Source: Asterella californica (lineage: Eukaryota > Streptophyta > Marchantiopsida > Marchantiales > Aytoniaceae). From it: 64,000 bases of DNA. A program made the position numbers and the translations under genes. This document shows, piece after piece, positions 20,703 to 33,248 of the stretch. Below the pieces are notes generated by a model, which saw only the letters and a program-made list of their open reading frames with translations, ran no database searches and was not told the origin of the DNA. Position 1 is the first letter of the stretch. The number at the start of each line of letters is the position of its first letter. The stretch covers positions 15,934,001 to 15,998,000 of the forward strand of contig JAYKYS010000007.1 of assembly GCA_036924285.1 (NCBI GenBank), read 5' to 3'.

Positions 20703-22844
20703 TACTCCCACAATTTTAGGCCTCTTTCGCTGGGGGATTTTCTGTAGCCAAATGCTGCTGTCCATTCACACAGTCTATAAGACCTCCCCGCAGGAGGACT
20801 CGACCCCCCACCCCCTCGGCTACGGACGGATGGGACTGCTCAAAGCTGGTATGCAGTCCTCCATGATGCAAAACGATTGCATAAGTGAATTCGAAGATGT
20901 TATATTACTACCATCATGCTACGCAGCTGCGTTCGCCAGGTACGGAAAGCTCTTCATAAGGAGCTCTGGAAAACGTTTATACTGTACTGCCCATCAGATT
21001 CGTGGTGGAGTTGTCTGTGAATTTGATAGCTCTGAAAAGTTTCAATTCCAAGTGCGTGATAAGACTAACAACTGTATAATGTGTGACGAAAACTGAATGA
21101 TCAAAATACAGAATAATTGTACTTTGCCTCTTCAGTAGATTCACAATCCCTCCAAGTGCATGCAGCAACAGTTTTTCCCACGTAAACTTTCTGCCACTCG
21201 TCCAAGTTCATTGTTCAGAAGAGTTCCTCTGACAAGAAAGTCCCGCCATCGTGTTTAATTCCATAAGATGAAATGTGCATTTCGCATATTCTTTCTTCGA
21301 TACTCTTTTTACTGGTGGAAAACACGAAACTAGTGGTTTCTTCAACATTGTTCAGTAGTCCGTTCGAAACGATCAACGTTACACCTTGTTCATAAATCGC
21401 TTTGATAAGTTTAATACGTAATTATAATTTTTTTCCTTTTTATTTAAAATTGAAAGACTTTTCTATTAGATTTTCAATTGCACTTGGTAGATGATAGATG
21501 GGTACAGGACTTGGAGATAAGATCGAATGATAGATGATAGACATAATATAAATAAGTGTCATACACAGAAGTTTGAAAATATGAACAAGTATAGAAACTC
21601 GATCTTTCATAAGACAACATGGATTCCACTACCTTGAGGCTAGAGAAACACACACTCTTACGAAGGGTCAGCATCACAACAATACCCAAGATGTGCAGAC
21701 AACTAAACATTTTTGCTGACAAAATATCAATACTGGATTTTCTTTGAACCTGACAGAACAGAGTAGAACAGCGTACCCAACCCCCAAGCATGGGACCCAG
21801 ACACCAGAACTCTTTGGAAGGAGAAATGAGAACCGCAACTGATACCCCTTGAGCTGATGCTCGGAGTTAGTATGTAACTGTTAACTAACTCAATGCAGAA
21901 TACTAGATGTATCTAAAATGAAACAATGAGAAGCGTGTGATTAATAAATAAACCACAAAAAATGTAAAATGTGTGTGAATCAGTATGCACAAAACTGATG
22001 GGCAGTACGATATTACTGTGTAGATTCCAACTGAGCATTTTAAGAGAAGTATTCTTTATTGAGATTACTGAGTAGAGTATGCTAAGGTCACTCAAACCTC
22101 TGTTCGTAAAAAGTTTTATAGGATTAAATCCAGAGTATGACTACAAGTGCTCTTGGTAACCGAGAAGATCTTATTTTCCGAGTTTACTTTCAGAGAGCCA
22201 AAAAATTTAACCATTATGCACAAAATATTTATGGTGATTATGTATTCATCCCTACTTAGAATCTGTGAAATAAAGAATCCAACTGAAGCTATTCACTAGC
22301 TTTACAAGTTATAGTTCATCTCAAAACAAAACAGGTAGTATTGACCGAGAAATGTTAAGACAACAATTTTGACGTTTCTTGGAACAAGGAATCCAATCTT
22401 TTTTCAGACTCAAAAGACACTGCGAGAAAAAAAGAAATATTTATTTTCATGCTTTTATACTCACGAGTAAGAAGAAGTAATGTCTGAATAGTGTTAGGGA
22501 ATACAAAACGTCTACAGACATCCGAGTGAAAAGTTTCCAATGCAATATATCACATTTATGAACACAGACTGTGAGTGGTCATTAATTGACTTAAATAAAT
22601 ATTTACATCAATGGATATATAAAATCTTTTACAAAAATTAAGTGAATCTTTTATTCTTTTTTCTTTTTGTTTGGTTAGTCCAACGACTCCATTATTTAGG
22701 TCTCTTTTCGCCAGTGAGGTTTTGTTGCAGCGGAATCCTTTACTGCCAAAGATTGAGTGCAATAAGTAATTAAGTTGTTTCGAGTATCCGGTAGTTTTGT
22801 CTTATATATGAATATGACATTAGTTGTTGAGTTGGTCATGATCA
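20703..22844. other. Intergenic DNA, no confident gene
   Basis: AT-rich. The longest plus frame (20752-21096, 114 codons) shows no family motif, no clear splice context and no repeat. It could be an exon of an unrecognised gene or chance. Nothing else is supportable up to the LINE target site. Confidence 0.4.
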
Positions 22845-22859
22845 CTCTTTATCTCTAAT
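22845..22859. repeat. LINE target-site duplication, 3' copy
   Basis: CTCTTTATCTCTAAT, identical to 29631-29645. It abuts the T-rich (poly-A complement) end of the LINE. Confidence 0.9.
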
Positions 22860-22884
22860 TTTTTTTATTTCTTTTATTTCTTTT
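22860..22884 (-). other. LINE poly-A tail
   Basis: T-rich run on the plus strand with a few C interruptions, directly next to the target duplication. It is the reverse complement of a partly degenerate poly-A tail, the hallmark of the LINE 3' end. Confidence 0.8.
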
Positions 22885-23684
22885 AACGAAGGAGATGCGA
22901 CTCCAGAAACTTTATTGCCCTGTCACAGTACAGAGGGTTAACCTCGGTCTTAACAAGACCGATCCCGACCGGGGTCTCCATCGTCGACTGCGTATCTCTA
23001 AACCTAGCTCTAAACCTCTCTCTCACATACTCTCTCGTGAGCTTCTTGGTGCTACTCTCGCGGATCCACTTCGTCCTCGCATGGTGGTACTCACTCCCCC
23101 TATACCTACTATTGGTCTGCCAACTTTTCTCCTGCACCTGATGGTAGCGTGGCATTACAGTTGTCATGCACGGAAGCGTGGCATTACAGTTGTCATGCAC
23201 GAGATCAAGAAAGTGCTCCGTCGATCCTTTTCTCGAATTCCACTTACTCTCCGTCTCCTCGTGCGTCGACGCGTCGATCCTGGTCTCTTTCTCCCTTCTT
23301 CTATGTCGCGTTTGCATCATCTTTGGGAATCGTGGTGATCTCCATCCCGGTCCTGTCATCATTCGGAATGTTGTTTCTCAACCCTCTCCTTTCGTCGATT
23401 CTCTCACGCTCTTCCCTCCCGGTATGTCTCCATCTTTCAATGTTGTACCCCGTGGCTTCACTGCAAGCCATCATTGTTTGAATCGTCTGCTGCACCTGCT
23501 CCAATCTTTGCCTGATCTTTGCGTTCTCTGTTTTGGTTCTGAGTTGGATCAAAACCGCAGTGTACGCGTTGTGAAGAGTGATCTTGATAGGAGTGTCGAC
23601 CAATTTGTTTTCAAAGAGCTTTTTGTTCCTTTCATGCTAGATCGTCTTTAAGATCTCCACCGCAATGAACTGGCTCGCTTCTCT

Positions 23685-23927
23685 TTATGGTTGCCACATC
23701 TCATCAAAAAAATGCAAGACGTCTCTCGGTTCTAACCTGTTACCTTGCAGACCGTTCGCGATAGTGAGCCATCGCGTCCATTTTCGCTTTGCAGAGCATT
23801 CAAACAGGCAGTGTGTCACGTTTTCGTCCGCACGGTCGCATCTTCCGCAGCGTGCCGGGCATATCTCGGATTTTGATAGACGAGAAGACGACGGGAAGCC
23901 CTGGTGAAGTACTTTCCATAGCCACAC
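23685..23927 (-). pseudogene. LINE ORF2 C-terminal zinc domain (zf-RVT type)
   Basis: Minus-strand residues WLWKVLHQGFPSS and then CGRCDRADENVTHCLFECS match the zf-RVT pattern (CxxC, H, C) at the end of plant L1 ORF2 proteins. It lies in a different frame from the RT block upstream, so at least one further shift lies between 24111 and 23927. Confidence 0.72.
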
Positions 23928-24110
23928 TTTGTCTCTCTCGGCGATCTGTGATGTCCATAAACGTTTCTATCTCTTCTTCCACTTTGTTTTGGAATCTTGA
24001 CTCCCCCATCTATCATTAAGTTTATCCATTCCGGAGGTCCTCTCAGCACATAACATTCTCCAGACTTTCGTCGGCAGGGACCATCCTTCGATCATTTTGT
24101 TTCCCAGTTC

Positions 24111-26335
24111 TCAGTGCCAGATCCGTTCCTCTTCGAGTCTTCTGGCTTCATCGTTCATCGTGATCGTTTCCATCCAGGTAATCTCCTCACGCACCATCTC
24201 GTTTTCAAGGTTTGTCGCTTTCCTCGCCTCACTCCTGATCCACCTGCACATCTGTTCTGTCGTGTGTAGCTTGTTCGCTTTTGCTTTCTGTACTAGCCTT
24301 GTCCCTGTTGATTCGTCTAGCCTCCCCACTGTTCTATCCACTGCGATAGTCTTCAGCACCGAGGTGTTTCTTCCTATTATCCTCCTTCTTGAGTTATCAC
24401 ACTTCAGTGACACTGTCGCTGCCAACCACGCTTGCATCATCGCTTTGAGTGACGGCATTTTGTGGATGTGCTTTATCTGACCTGTGAGCATGAGTTCTTG
24501 GGCCGTCCAGTTGAGCGCTCTGTCACGTTTCTTCTTCTTTAGATGGGCATCTTTGATCATTTCCTCCGCCAAGTGTACCAAGTCTTCCTCTTTTTTTTTC
24601 ATGATCTTAGCACATTGTACTAGTAGTGCAGCCCTCCTCTGGTCATCGAACTGTATTATGTCCAGACCTCCTTCCTCCTTGGTCGCTTGAATGTCCTTCC
24701 ACGCGATCAGCGGCACCTTCTTGGTTCCTTGCTTGGTCTTTTCCCATATAAATTCCCTACATACCTGCTCCAGTCGCTCCGTGCCATATTCCGGAAGGGC
24801 AATTCTAGTAAACAGGTGGCTCGGCATCGTCTTGAATATGTGCTTCACTATTATGAGTCTTCCTGCGAGGGACAATGATCTGTAGGTCCAGTAGCTTAGT
24901 TTCTTACTAATTTTTTTCCTATGTATTGCAGGTGCTCTCTCGGTCTTATTTTTCTCCTTATCAGGTAGCCCAGGTATATAATGACCTCTCCTGGCGCTGC
25001 GATGTGACACCCACTGCTCACCATCCACTGAGCTATCTCCGAGATTGCCATAGGAACTAGTGTCGATTTTCTAAGGTTCAATCTTGCCTCTGAAATTTTC
25101 TCGTACCACTGTATAGTTTCTTGGACCGCTTCGAAATTCCCTACTGTTGCTCTGATGTGCATTCCAGTGTCGTCAGCAAAGAGTTGATGGAGGAGTGTCT
25201 TGCCTTCGCATATCTTGACACCTTCCATCGCACCTTACCTCTGCTTCTCATCCAACATCGACATAAGTGGCACCATCGCGATCGTAAACAGCAGGGGCGC
25301 CAATGGGCATCCTTGTCGTACATCCCTTTCAAGGTTTATTTCTGATGTGAAATCCCCTTGCATGTGTATCTTGGACGTCGCGTTCATGATAAGGTCTTTT
25401 GTCAGCTTTATGAACATCGGATCTATGTTCATCGCTTCCATAGTTTCCCAGAGGTAAATATGGTTAACCTTGTCGTATGCTTTCTCGAAGTCGAGCTTGA
25501 GAAAAGCCGTTGGTAGACGTTTGTGTTCCGCCCATTCTTGGCTCAGTTTGAAGGCTAGGATATTATCTGAGATGTTGCGCTCTTTGATGAAGTCTTTCTG
25601 TCGGTTGTCGATTACTTCGGGGAGATCCACCTTCAACCTGTTCGTCATCACCTTCGCTATGAGCTTATATGCTATGTTAAGCATCGAAATCGGCCTCCAG
25701 TTGCGTAGTCGTTGAAGTTCTCCTTCTTTGGGTATTAATTTTATAACCCCCTGCTTCGCTTTCCAGGTGAGTTGCTGAGTGTGCCAGAAGCTTTTGATCA
25801 TCTTCTGGAGGTCGGTTTCCATCTCCCTGCCCATCATCTTTAACATCTCGGCCGTCATGCCGTCAAGGCCTGGTGATTTCTCTGCTTTCAGTTCAAGGAT
25901 TGTGTGGTGGATTTCCTCATTCGACGGTAATTCTCTCAGTTTTCTGTTCTGAGATTCAGACATCCTCTTCTTGGTGAGGCTTAGCGTTACCTTTCTCAGG
26001 TATGTCTCTTCCTCCACCTTTTGGTCTTTCTTAAACCGCTCCTGGTATAATCTATGTAGTTCTTTGGTGATGTCTTCTCTTTTGGTTATCCACCTTCCTT
26101 CTTCTGTCTGTAGAGACATCATTGCTTTCTTGATCTGTTTCGCTCGTAGGATAGCGAAGTACTTCGAAGAGGCGTCGCCCTCCCTTATCCACTTGTGCCG
26201 GCTCCACCGTCTCCATCTTGTTGCCTGGCTGTGTTCCAGTCGTCTAATTTTCGTGGAGAGCACGCTCAGCCGAGCTTCATTTTCAGCAGACTCTCCTTCC
26301 GCTAACAAGATATGTAGTCTCTCCAGTTCTTTCAT
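24111..26335 (-). pseudogene. LINE ORF2 reverse transcriptase
   Basis: Non-LTR RT motifs appear in order on the minus strand: SPGLDGMTAEMLK, RNWRPISMLNIAYK, AFLKLDFEKAYDKV (catalytic Asp), RQGCPLAPLLFTIA. An in-phase TAA at 25235-25237 then precedes LFADDTGMHI (the FADD box, about 25185-25160). After IYLGYLI the frame changes near 24920 into 24111-25028 (LSLAGRLIIVKHIF, a conserved thumb block, and EEGGLDI). The catalytic residues are present, but the stop and shift make it dead. Confidence 0.88.
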
Positions 26336-26461
26336 CTTTTCTTACTCCTGTCTTCTTTCCTATTTGATGCTATTTCCGCTCCGTGCTACCACCTGCTTAG
26401 TGGCTTGCCATTTGAGCTCCCACCTGATTCGAGGATCCTCGATCGTGTTGGCTGTTGTTAC

Positions 26462-27291
26462 TCATGTATCTTTCATCTTTTGCAGTGTTTCTGCCTCCTT
26501 TAGCCGTTCTGGATTCACTTTGAGGTAGGATCTTCGTCTAACCTCTTCTTGTCCTTGAACATGTACAACACATAGGATAATCGGGATGTGGTCCGACATC
26601 GTTTGTCTTCCATCATGTCGCATTTTGATTTGGACGTTAGACCATTCAGCTCTCTGGGATATGTAGAAACGGTCTAGCCTAGCTTGGTCTAGTCTTTCTC
26701 CTACTTTGCATTGTCTGGTGTAGTGTGGTCCTGATCGTTGGGATGCGCCCAGCCATCCATCCTCTAGATCAAGCAATTGTACCAGTGACTGCCACTTTCT
26801 TCTCTCTGTTCCGTGTTGGAGTGTCGTTCTATCCACGCTATCCACCGGTGTTTCTACGCTGTTCCAGTCTCCACCGAAGATCCAATTACCTGTTGACCAT
26901 TGCTCTTCCATCCATGCCCACAAGGTGCTCCTCTCTCTCCTCTCATTCGACCTGTGTACAGAGGCTATGTGTAGTGTGCCTTCATGTGTCTCCATCTCCA
27001 TCCATGCGAGTGTGTCGTCTCCTTTCACACCTTTATTGGTAATTTTCCAGTCGTTCATCACTATGATTGCTGCTCCTGCCCTCCCTTCGCTTGTGTAGTC
27101 GACTAAGTATCTGTCCTGGCTAGCTATTTGGTTTAAGTGGAAATCTGCTCTATTCTCTTGAATCTTCAGTTCTTGTAGTAAAACTATGTCTACCTTCTCT
27201 CCTTGTTTTTTATCCATCTTTTAACTATTCACAATCTGTTAAGGTCGCCAAGCCCCCTCACGTTCCAGCTTATTTCCTTCATATTCATCAT
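26462..27291 (-). pseudogene. LINE ORF2 endonuclease domain
   Basis: Reading from about 27291 gives MKEISWNVRGLGD, the N-terminal motif of L1 AP endonucleases. A stop and a shift near 27235-27210 break it. The frame 26462-27217 holds VLLQELKIQ (catalytic Glu), GGDWNSVETP and MSDHIPI (SDH with catalytic His). The frame ends at 26462 in a stop that is in phase with the RT frame below, so it is a nonsense mutation. The enzyme nicks target DNA so that its 3' end primes reverse transcription. Confidence 0.85.
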
Positions 27292-27304
27292 CATTACCAG
27301 TTGC

Positions 27305-29451
27305 TTAGAGTCTCCTAAGTGTTCCGGACGACCTTCCTGATCTTCTGGCGCTCGTGGCTGCTGGTTGATCTTTTGTTTCGGCCTCTTCCATCTGCATTTT
27401 GTCATACTCCTGCACGTTGCCCACTCTTGTCATCCCTCTTGTCACGCCGTCTGCCTCCTCGAAATCTTTCTTGAAACCGTTGTCACTAAGAACTTTTTCT
27501 TCTTCTATTTTAGGACAAAGTGCTGCTTCTTTTTCCTGGGTTGCCGATTCATTTTTTTCACGCTCCTGTTCTGAATCCAGGTGAGACCCTTGGTCTTTCG
27601 CTCTCCGCTTTCTTTTCTCCTTGTTAACGTCCATCGGAGCCTCTGATGCATGGCTTTGTTTCAAGGTTGGCGGCTTCTCGTTCTGCCCCTCTTCCACCCA
27701 TGTCTGCACTCTATTTGTTTCGTCTCTTTTGTGGATCGGTCGCTTTCTCTATCGTCGTATCAAGAGGTTGCTCTCCCTTCTCTGTGCTTTTCTCTCCTTT
27801 TTCCAAGTTTTCCAGAGCTTGAAAGCGATTTGTCTCTGTTGTAGGGGAGATCTCCTGTTGACCCTCTTTCTGATTTCCTCTTTGATGCCTCTACTGATGT
27901 GAAGTCCTCTGTACTTGTGGTTCTCCTTTGCTCCTTGTGATTTTTGATCTGCAACTCTGATTGTTGTGGTTCAGCCCTGTTCGTTGTTTGTCCCTTCGTG
28001 GCTGATCTCCCAGCTTTCTCTAGGCAGTTGCATGCTAAGTGTCCCCTCTTATGACATGTGAAGCACGCATCAGGCATGCTCCTGTATATAATTTTCTGTA
28101 AGTATGCACCCTCTTCGTCTTCATCATTTACACTCAGCACGTCTGGTAAGGCTTCGTTTAGGTTCAGCAAGATGCATCCTCTGATGCATAGATACTTACA
28201 CTCACTTGTTTCGTTCGTGACGTTTAAGACTTCTCCTATCGTGGAAAGCAGTTTCCTCCCAAAGCTTTCGTAGTGCGGATGAATGTCAAGTAGTTCGACC
28301 CATACCGGAGATTTTTTCGTGTGGATTGCCGATGGATCGAATGTTGGTTCCCAGGGGGAAGCAAAAATCATATTTCTGCCCATATACAGTGGCGTGGTCA
28401 TCAGGATCTTGTCACGCTGGTCCTCTGACTCTACAGTGATGAGAAAACATCTCCGGTTTAGCATTCGTATCTTCTCCACCGTTATGCCTAGCTCCTGTGT
28501 GAGGATGAACTCGGTCCATTCCTTCACTGTGTTCCTAGACGGTGTGACATCGACTGTGTATAGGATGAAGGCCCGCTCCTTTAGCATCTGCATTCTATTG
28601 AGCACCATTTGAGTGCTTATGGTGGCTGAGACGACCTTCTGTCCTTCCATTGGTGGTGTTTTCTTCCTAAGCATGTCAATAGTTGCTCTGTGCTCTTCCC
28701 TTTCCTCGTTTCTGTTGTCTCCTTTCGTGGATTTCAGGGTAAGGATCTTTGCTTTTACCTTTTCCCCTTTGAATCTGCTAATGTTTCTCTTGACGCACTC
28801 GACTGATGTGATCACAGATTTCCAGGCGACTTCTACTTGCTGTCTCCGTTTCTCTCTCTCCGCCTTGGCGAGACCTCTGTCGTATGCTGGTTTCAGGGTT
28901 CCTTGCGCGGTAGCTGTTGTTGCTTTCGCCGTGTTGGCGTTCTCCATTTGCTTCTGTTGAGTGTAATGCGTGCCTTCCTTCTGTTGGATGAGTATCGCCT
29001 TCTGATGCGTTTGTCCTCCCTCTGTCGTGTGTAGGAGCTGGTGCACAGTGTGTGTAGGGTTCAAGTGTTGTTGGGTGTCTGACGTTGGCGTACGTTCTGG
29101 GTCTCTCCTTGGCAGGATAGTGGTCTCAGTCTGCCGCATTGCCGTGTCCCCCAACTGCACCGATTTCTCCCTGTTGTATAACGATTTTGCAGCTATCTGC
29201 TGTCTCATCATTTCCAATTCTGACATGGCTGCTGCCTTCTGCTTCTTTCGTGCCGTAGGTCCGCTTCGTCTCGGTTCGCTTAGTACTAAGCGGTTATTTG
29301 TAATCTCACTTAGCACTCTCTCATTGGGTCTTGGGCACAAATTCACTCGTTCTCGAGTTTGTACCACATTCTCCTTCGCAGTGAAAATACAAATTGACAT
29401 GAATTTTTTTCCACTTTCTTCATCTCTGTTTGTCTTCGTTTCCAGCTGCAT
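27305..29451 (-). pseudogene. LINE ORF1 (RNA-binding gag-like protein)
   Basis: The main frame (27760-29451, 563 codons) begins MQLETKTNRDEE with a Gln/Thr-rich linker. It then carries a DUF4283-type RNA-binding region (LGITVEKIRMLNRRCFLIT ... ASPWEPTFDPS ... SPVWVELLDI) and a CCHC knuckle, CFTCHKRGHLACNC, near residues 450-465. A frame change near 27760-27710 separates a highly charged Lys/Glu-rich tail (27305-27709) that belongs to the same product. ORF1 proteins of plant L1 elements bind element RNA. The start at 29451 leaves about 180 bases of 5' leader to the element end at 29630. Confidence 0.82.
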
Positions 29452-29630
29452 TCCCCTGATATTTCACCATCTCGTCCTAAATCTCACTTCTCGACTTCGC
29501 TTTACGTCGTGCTGACCGCCATAGCCCGAGGATTTGTGATTATCGATTTCTCGACGTTCTCAGACACCACTAAACACGGACGCTAAACGACAAAAACATC
29601 CTTGAACCCCGCCACCTCGTCATAGAGATT

Positions 29631-29645
29631 CTCTTTATCTCTAAT
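29631..29645. repeat. LINE target-site duplication, 5' copy
   Basis: Identical 15-mer to 22845-22859 at the ORF1 end of the element. Confidence 0.9.
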
Positions 29646-32600
29646 ATACAATGAAGTGTATTACCGCACTTTGGAAGTGAATAGATTGGTGCATCTCACA
29701 CTTACCTTATAGAATTAAGAATGGATTAAAGTTGGAACCTGCAAAACTGTAGTGTCGGAGAATGTCAACTTGATACATGAGGAAGAATGTGCACAAACGT
29801 TTGATTGGAAAATCTGGAGCTGTTTGTTGACCACTCTTGATCTCTATACAATGTAATGTGACTATAAATGACGAGGGAATCATGAGATACCTTGTAGATT
29901 CTCTTACTCTTTCACACTAACTTAGTGGAACAAGTTTTCTGAAAGTTAGTTTTGTCAGAATGACATTGTCTTATTTAGGTCTTAATTCTTAATGTTGTTT
30001 TCATTAATTATGTTGAATTGTAAACTGCAATGATGTTTCATTATGAATTATGAAACTAATTAGTATTAATAATTAGTTAAAAAGATACATATATACAGAT
30101 AGCTCCACATATCTTTTTCTTTGGTAGGTTTCATATCGATTTGTAGGCCATGGTAAATCATATCTCTTCTTAAGTAGTGTTACCAAATTTGTTGGTTTCA
30201 CTCTACGCTTTTCAAAGGACTTTCGAGAGTTAAAAACGAGTGCAGTGAAAAGTAGAAAAGAGAAATATATGTGGTATGTTTGGTGTGTGTTTCAATGTCC
30301 AGTTCCATGTTCATTTTAATCTCGTATTAACACATGGAGTAGTAAAGCAAATACGATAAGAATAATCAAAGTTACACGAATTTAAATCTTGCCTCCAAGC
30401 TCTACTTTCTGCAGTATCGTATCATAGAGGAGGAGTAGCTCCAAGCGAGAATGCCTAGTCTGATTACCCTTCCAACAATAAAATAATAATGAATCTCATC
30501 CAGTTAGTTCTAAAAATGTTACTCCTACCATAATGGGTATAATAGTATCACTCAAAATTGGCTTTTACGTACGGAATTTAAGTAACTCTCGTAAATATTT
30601 TTACAGGTTTTGTTTGTAAATCTTACGTACCACATCAGGAGGTGGTAGTACGTAAATTTTACAGTCACTTCAATGAACTATTGTATGTCTGTAAACTGCA
30701 TCTCCCGAATATTATTGGAAAAAATTAGATCGCATTAATACCCATGTACTGCAATCTCTACAATGGCTAACAGTTTACACTTATTTTTTCTCATCTGAAC
30801 CTTGTAATATAATTTCAATATAGAAACAGGTTTGAGTGGCCCTAATAGGACTACTCAAACTTCTCCCGTAACGAATTTACAAGAGTAAAGTAAAAAGATA
30901 TAAGTACAAAATTTCAAACTTTGTCAAGGAGTGCAGAACGTTACCTACATCGGATTCAAAAGATTTTAACAATATTCATTGAATTTTATTTTTCAATTTC
31001 GGATGGACGAGGCAAATATACAAAGGTTTAATTGATTACCTAACCCTTCTAGTTCAGAAGGACCAGGTAATAAGTAAATTCTCTGGTTAATGTTTCTTTG
31101 CTCGTACAGATAATTTACTACAGACACGTGTAAAAGAGTTAATGGAAATCACGGGCATCCTTTACAGGATTGAGTGGCCCTGATGTTTTCAGTAATAAAA
31201 TTACTGGAGAATGCAAATATTAGCCGAATAAAGATGGTCCTTATTATACATATCTCTTTTAGCCCTAGCTTCTTTAGGTAAGTTCCATAGTTGCCGTAAA
31301 GTCTCTGACTGTAGCATCATTAGGGGGAGTCAAAGTTAAGCCAAAGTTCTTCAGACGGCCGGAAAGAGAATATCTGTAATATATTATCGATCCGCGGGTA
31401 GTTATTATAGGGTAAGTATAGACGTTATGATAATGCTTGAGAGGATGGATTAAAAAGACATTAAAATCTGAATATGGCTTTTCATATTTTTCTTTTTCGC
31501 TTTGAACTGCTCTCTCTTAAGATCCACCTTAAACGATAATTAAAGAGAGATGTTAATTCAGCCCTCGCCTATTTTCTAACCTTTCAGCATCGTCCGATTT
31601 CGAAAATAAAATGAATTTATAATATAATAAAATCCACCCATCCGCTGACCAGATCCATCTAATGAATGACGGTGGAACAGAAACAGTACCGGCGGTACCG
31701 TAGCCCACAACCGCCAAGTCTGGCTGGCATGTCCGGCGCCCGCGAGAGGCGGGAATGCGCTGGGAATTGTTTAGACTGACTAAATCAAGAAGAAGAAGCA
31801 AGCCCAACTCCAGCTGGGAGTGACACAGCACGCGGAATGCCTAGCGACGTATAAACTGTCTCATCTGCACTAGCCTGACGACTACTGGAGGTCAGGTATG
31901 GCACTTCACGGCACTGCTGCTGTTCCAGCGATGGATCAGCCCTAGGTCAAGACACATATGAGCCGTTACCTTCAACGAGCGGGACTACTGAAAGTAACTA
32001 CGAGGAGTTTACAGTCGAACTGTGTAAGTCACCTTGCAGTCCAGAAACTACGAGTCTAGGGAGTGGTCCCTTTCCCAGAAATTTACTTGATTCACCTTTA
32101 ATACATTTTCAAATTTTTATTTTTATTTTTTAAAATTTTACATTATTTACTCATATTTTTATTGATTATAATCGATGCAGTAAGATGAGAATAGTAATGT
32201 TAATCATCAGTCATATATTTTCAAAAAAGTTGAATTCAAAATATATTTTAATTAATTAATTAATATCTTTACATACAAATGAACCTCTACAAGTCAAAGA
32301 TACAGTCAAGTAATGCAAAGTCAAGAGAGGTGAAGTCAAATACGTTTTCAGTAATTGATTTAAGTGATGTTAAGTAATTTTCTGTCCCCTTCCCACAAAC
32401 TAAGGTACTATATCGAAGAAAACGCGTGCGGAAGACGGCCAGCCCAGCCTACTCCGCTAGAGCAGTAACGGACAGCCAAGTATGCACCTGCTGCTCGAGG
32501 TAAAGCGAAGGAACAAAGAAGTGGAGCCAGCTTCTGCGTCGTCATGTGAAATTCCTGCGCCATGCGGCGCGGATGGGGAGGAGAAGACTGAACGCCCCTC

Positions 32601-32889
32601 TCGGGCCTGCTCAGCCGGGTGGAACTGCTGGCGCGTAGCCGCGCTGCGATCTACGTACTATCCAGCATATTCGAGGGAACAGGCATGGCGATGCTACACT
32701 AGCTACCATAATGCTTACTACCCCCACCCATCACTTCTCGGTCTGTTGTGAGGAGGAGCAGCAGTACTACTAGCTGTCATTACTAACTCCAGCGAGTCAG
32801 TAAGAGTGAGCTGTGTTGTCACCTTTAACCCACCTACTGTACATTGCCTGTCCCTCTTTGAGTGATTTCTCCTGAGGCGAAGATTTAGG
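29646..32889. other. AT-rich intergenic DNA without a recognised gene
   Basis: No supportable coding region. A diverged relative of the 20350 element's left end sits at about 31316-31400 (TAGGGGGAGTCAAAGTT) without a visible right end. Two GAGTGGCCCTRAT words at about 30833 and 31175 hint at old repeats. An AATTAATTAATTAAT run lies near 32250. Confidence 0.45.
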
Positions 32890-33248
32890 CTAGGTGTCAG
32901 AATCTTCAAAATCATGCACGCACTCTTGCCCTGCACCAGTTTACGGCATGGACATCTGTAACTTCTGCTTCCGAAATGCCGAGTAGCACGGCCAATGAAT
33001 TTACGGCATCGAAAATGCCGAGTAGCACGGCCAATGAATTTACTGCATCGCCACCTGTAACTTCAGACTCCGAAATACCGAGTAGCATAGCCAGTGAATT
33101 TACAGCATCGACGTGTGTAACAATTCATTTTCCGAAAGGCCAAGTAGCACAGCCAATGAATTCAGCTTCCGAAACCCCAATAGCATCGCCAGTGAATTTA
33201 CTTGTACTATTACGGCAAGGTGAAATTCGTGCGGTACTTGCACAGTAG
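32890..33248 (+). other. Open frame made of degenerate 20-residue repeats
   Basis: An uninterrupted plus frame, preceded by a stop near 32887, encodes a repeated unit of about 20 residues. Each starts EFTAS (or QFTAW), then a VTS-D/A-SE part, then (M/I)PSS(T/I)A(N/S). Two full units, one shortened unit (about 13 residues) and a decaying one are seen before the pattern fades after 33120. The DNA period is about 60 bp. Codon phase is kept although bases vary, which could mean past coding use, but no start, splice site or partner domain was found. Function unknown. Confidence 0.4.

Larger units (their letters stand above)
22860..29630 (-). mobile_element. L1-type LINE retrotransposon, full-length but frameshifted
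   Basis: On the minus strand the order is ORF1 (29451-27305), AP endonuclease (27291-26462), reverse transcriptase (26335-24111), a Cys/His RT-associated zinc domain (about 23927-23685), then an A-rich tail (T-rich on plus, 22860-22884). The identical 15-bp direct repeats at 22845-22859 and 29631-29645 show insertion by target-primed reverse transcription and indicate an unbroken 6.77-kb copy, not one truncated at the 5' end. Stops and frameshifts in both ORFs make it inactive, but the perfect target duplication suggests moderate age. Confidence 0.93.

Noticed and set aside
26725..29515. Several plus-strand frames opposite the LINE (up to 162 codons)
   Set aside because: All overlap minus-strand ORF1/ORF2, which carry real LINE motifs; Ser/Phe/Leu-rich antisense translations.
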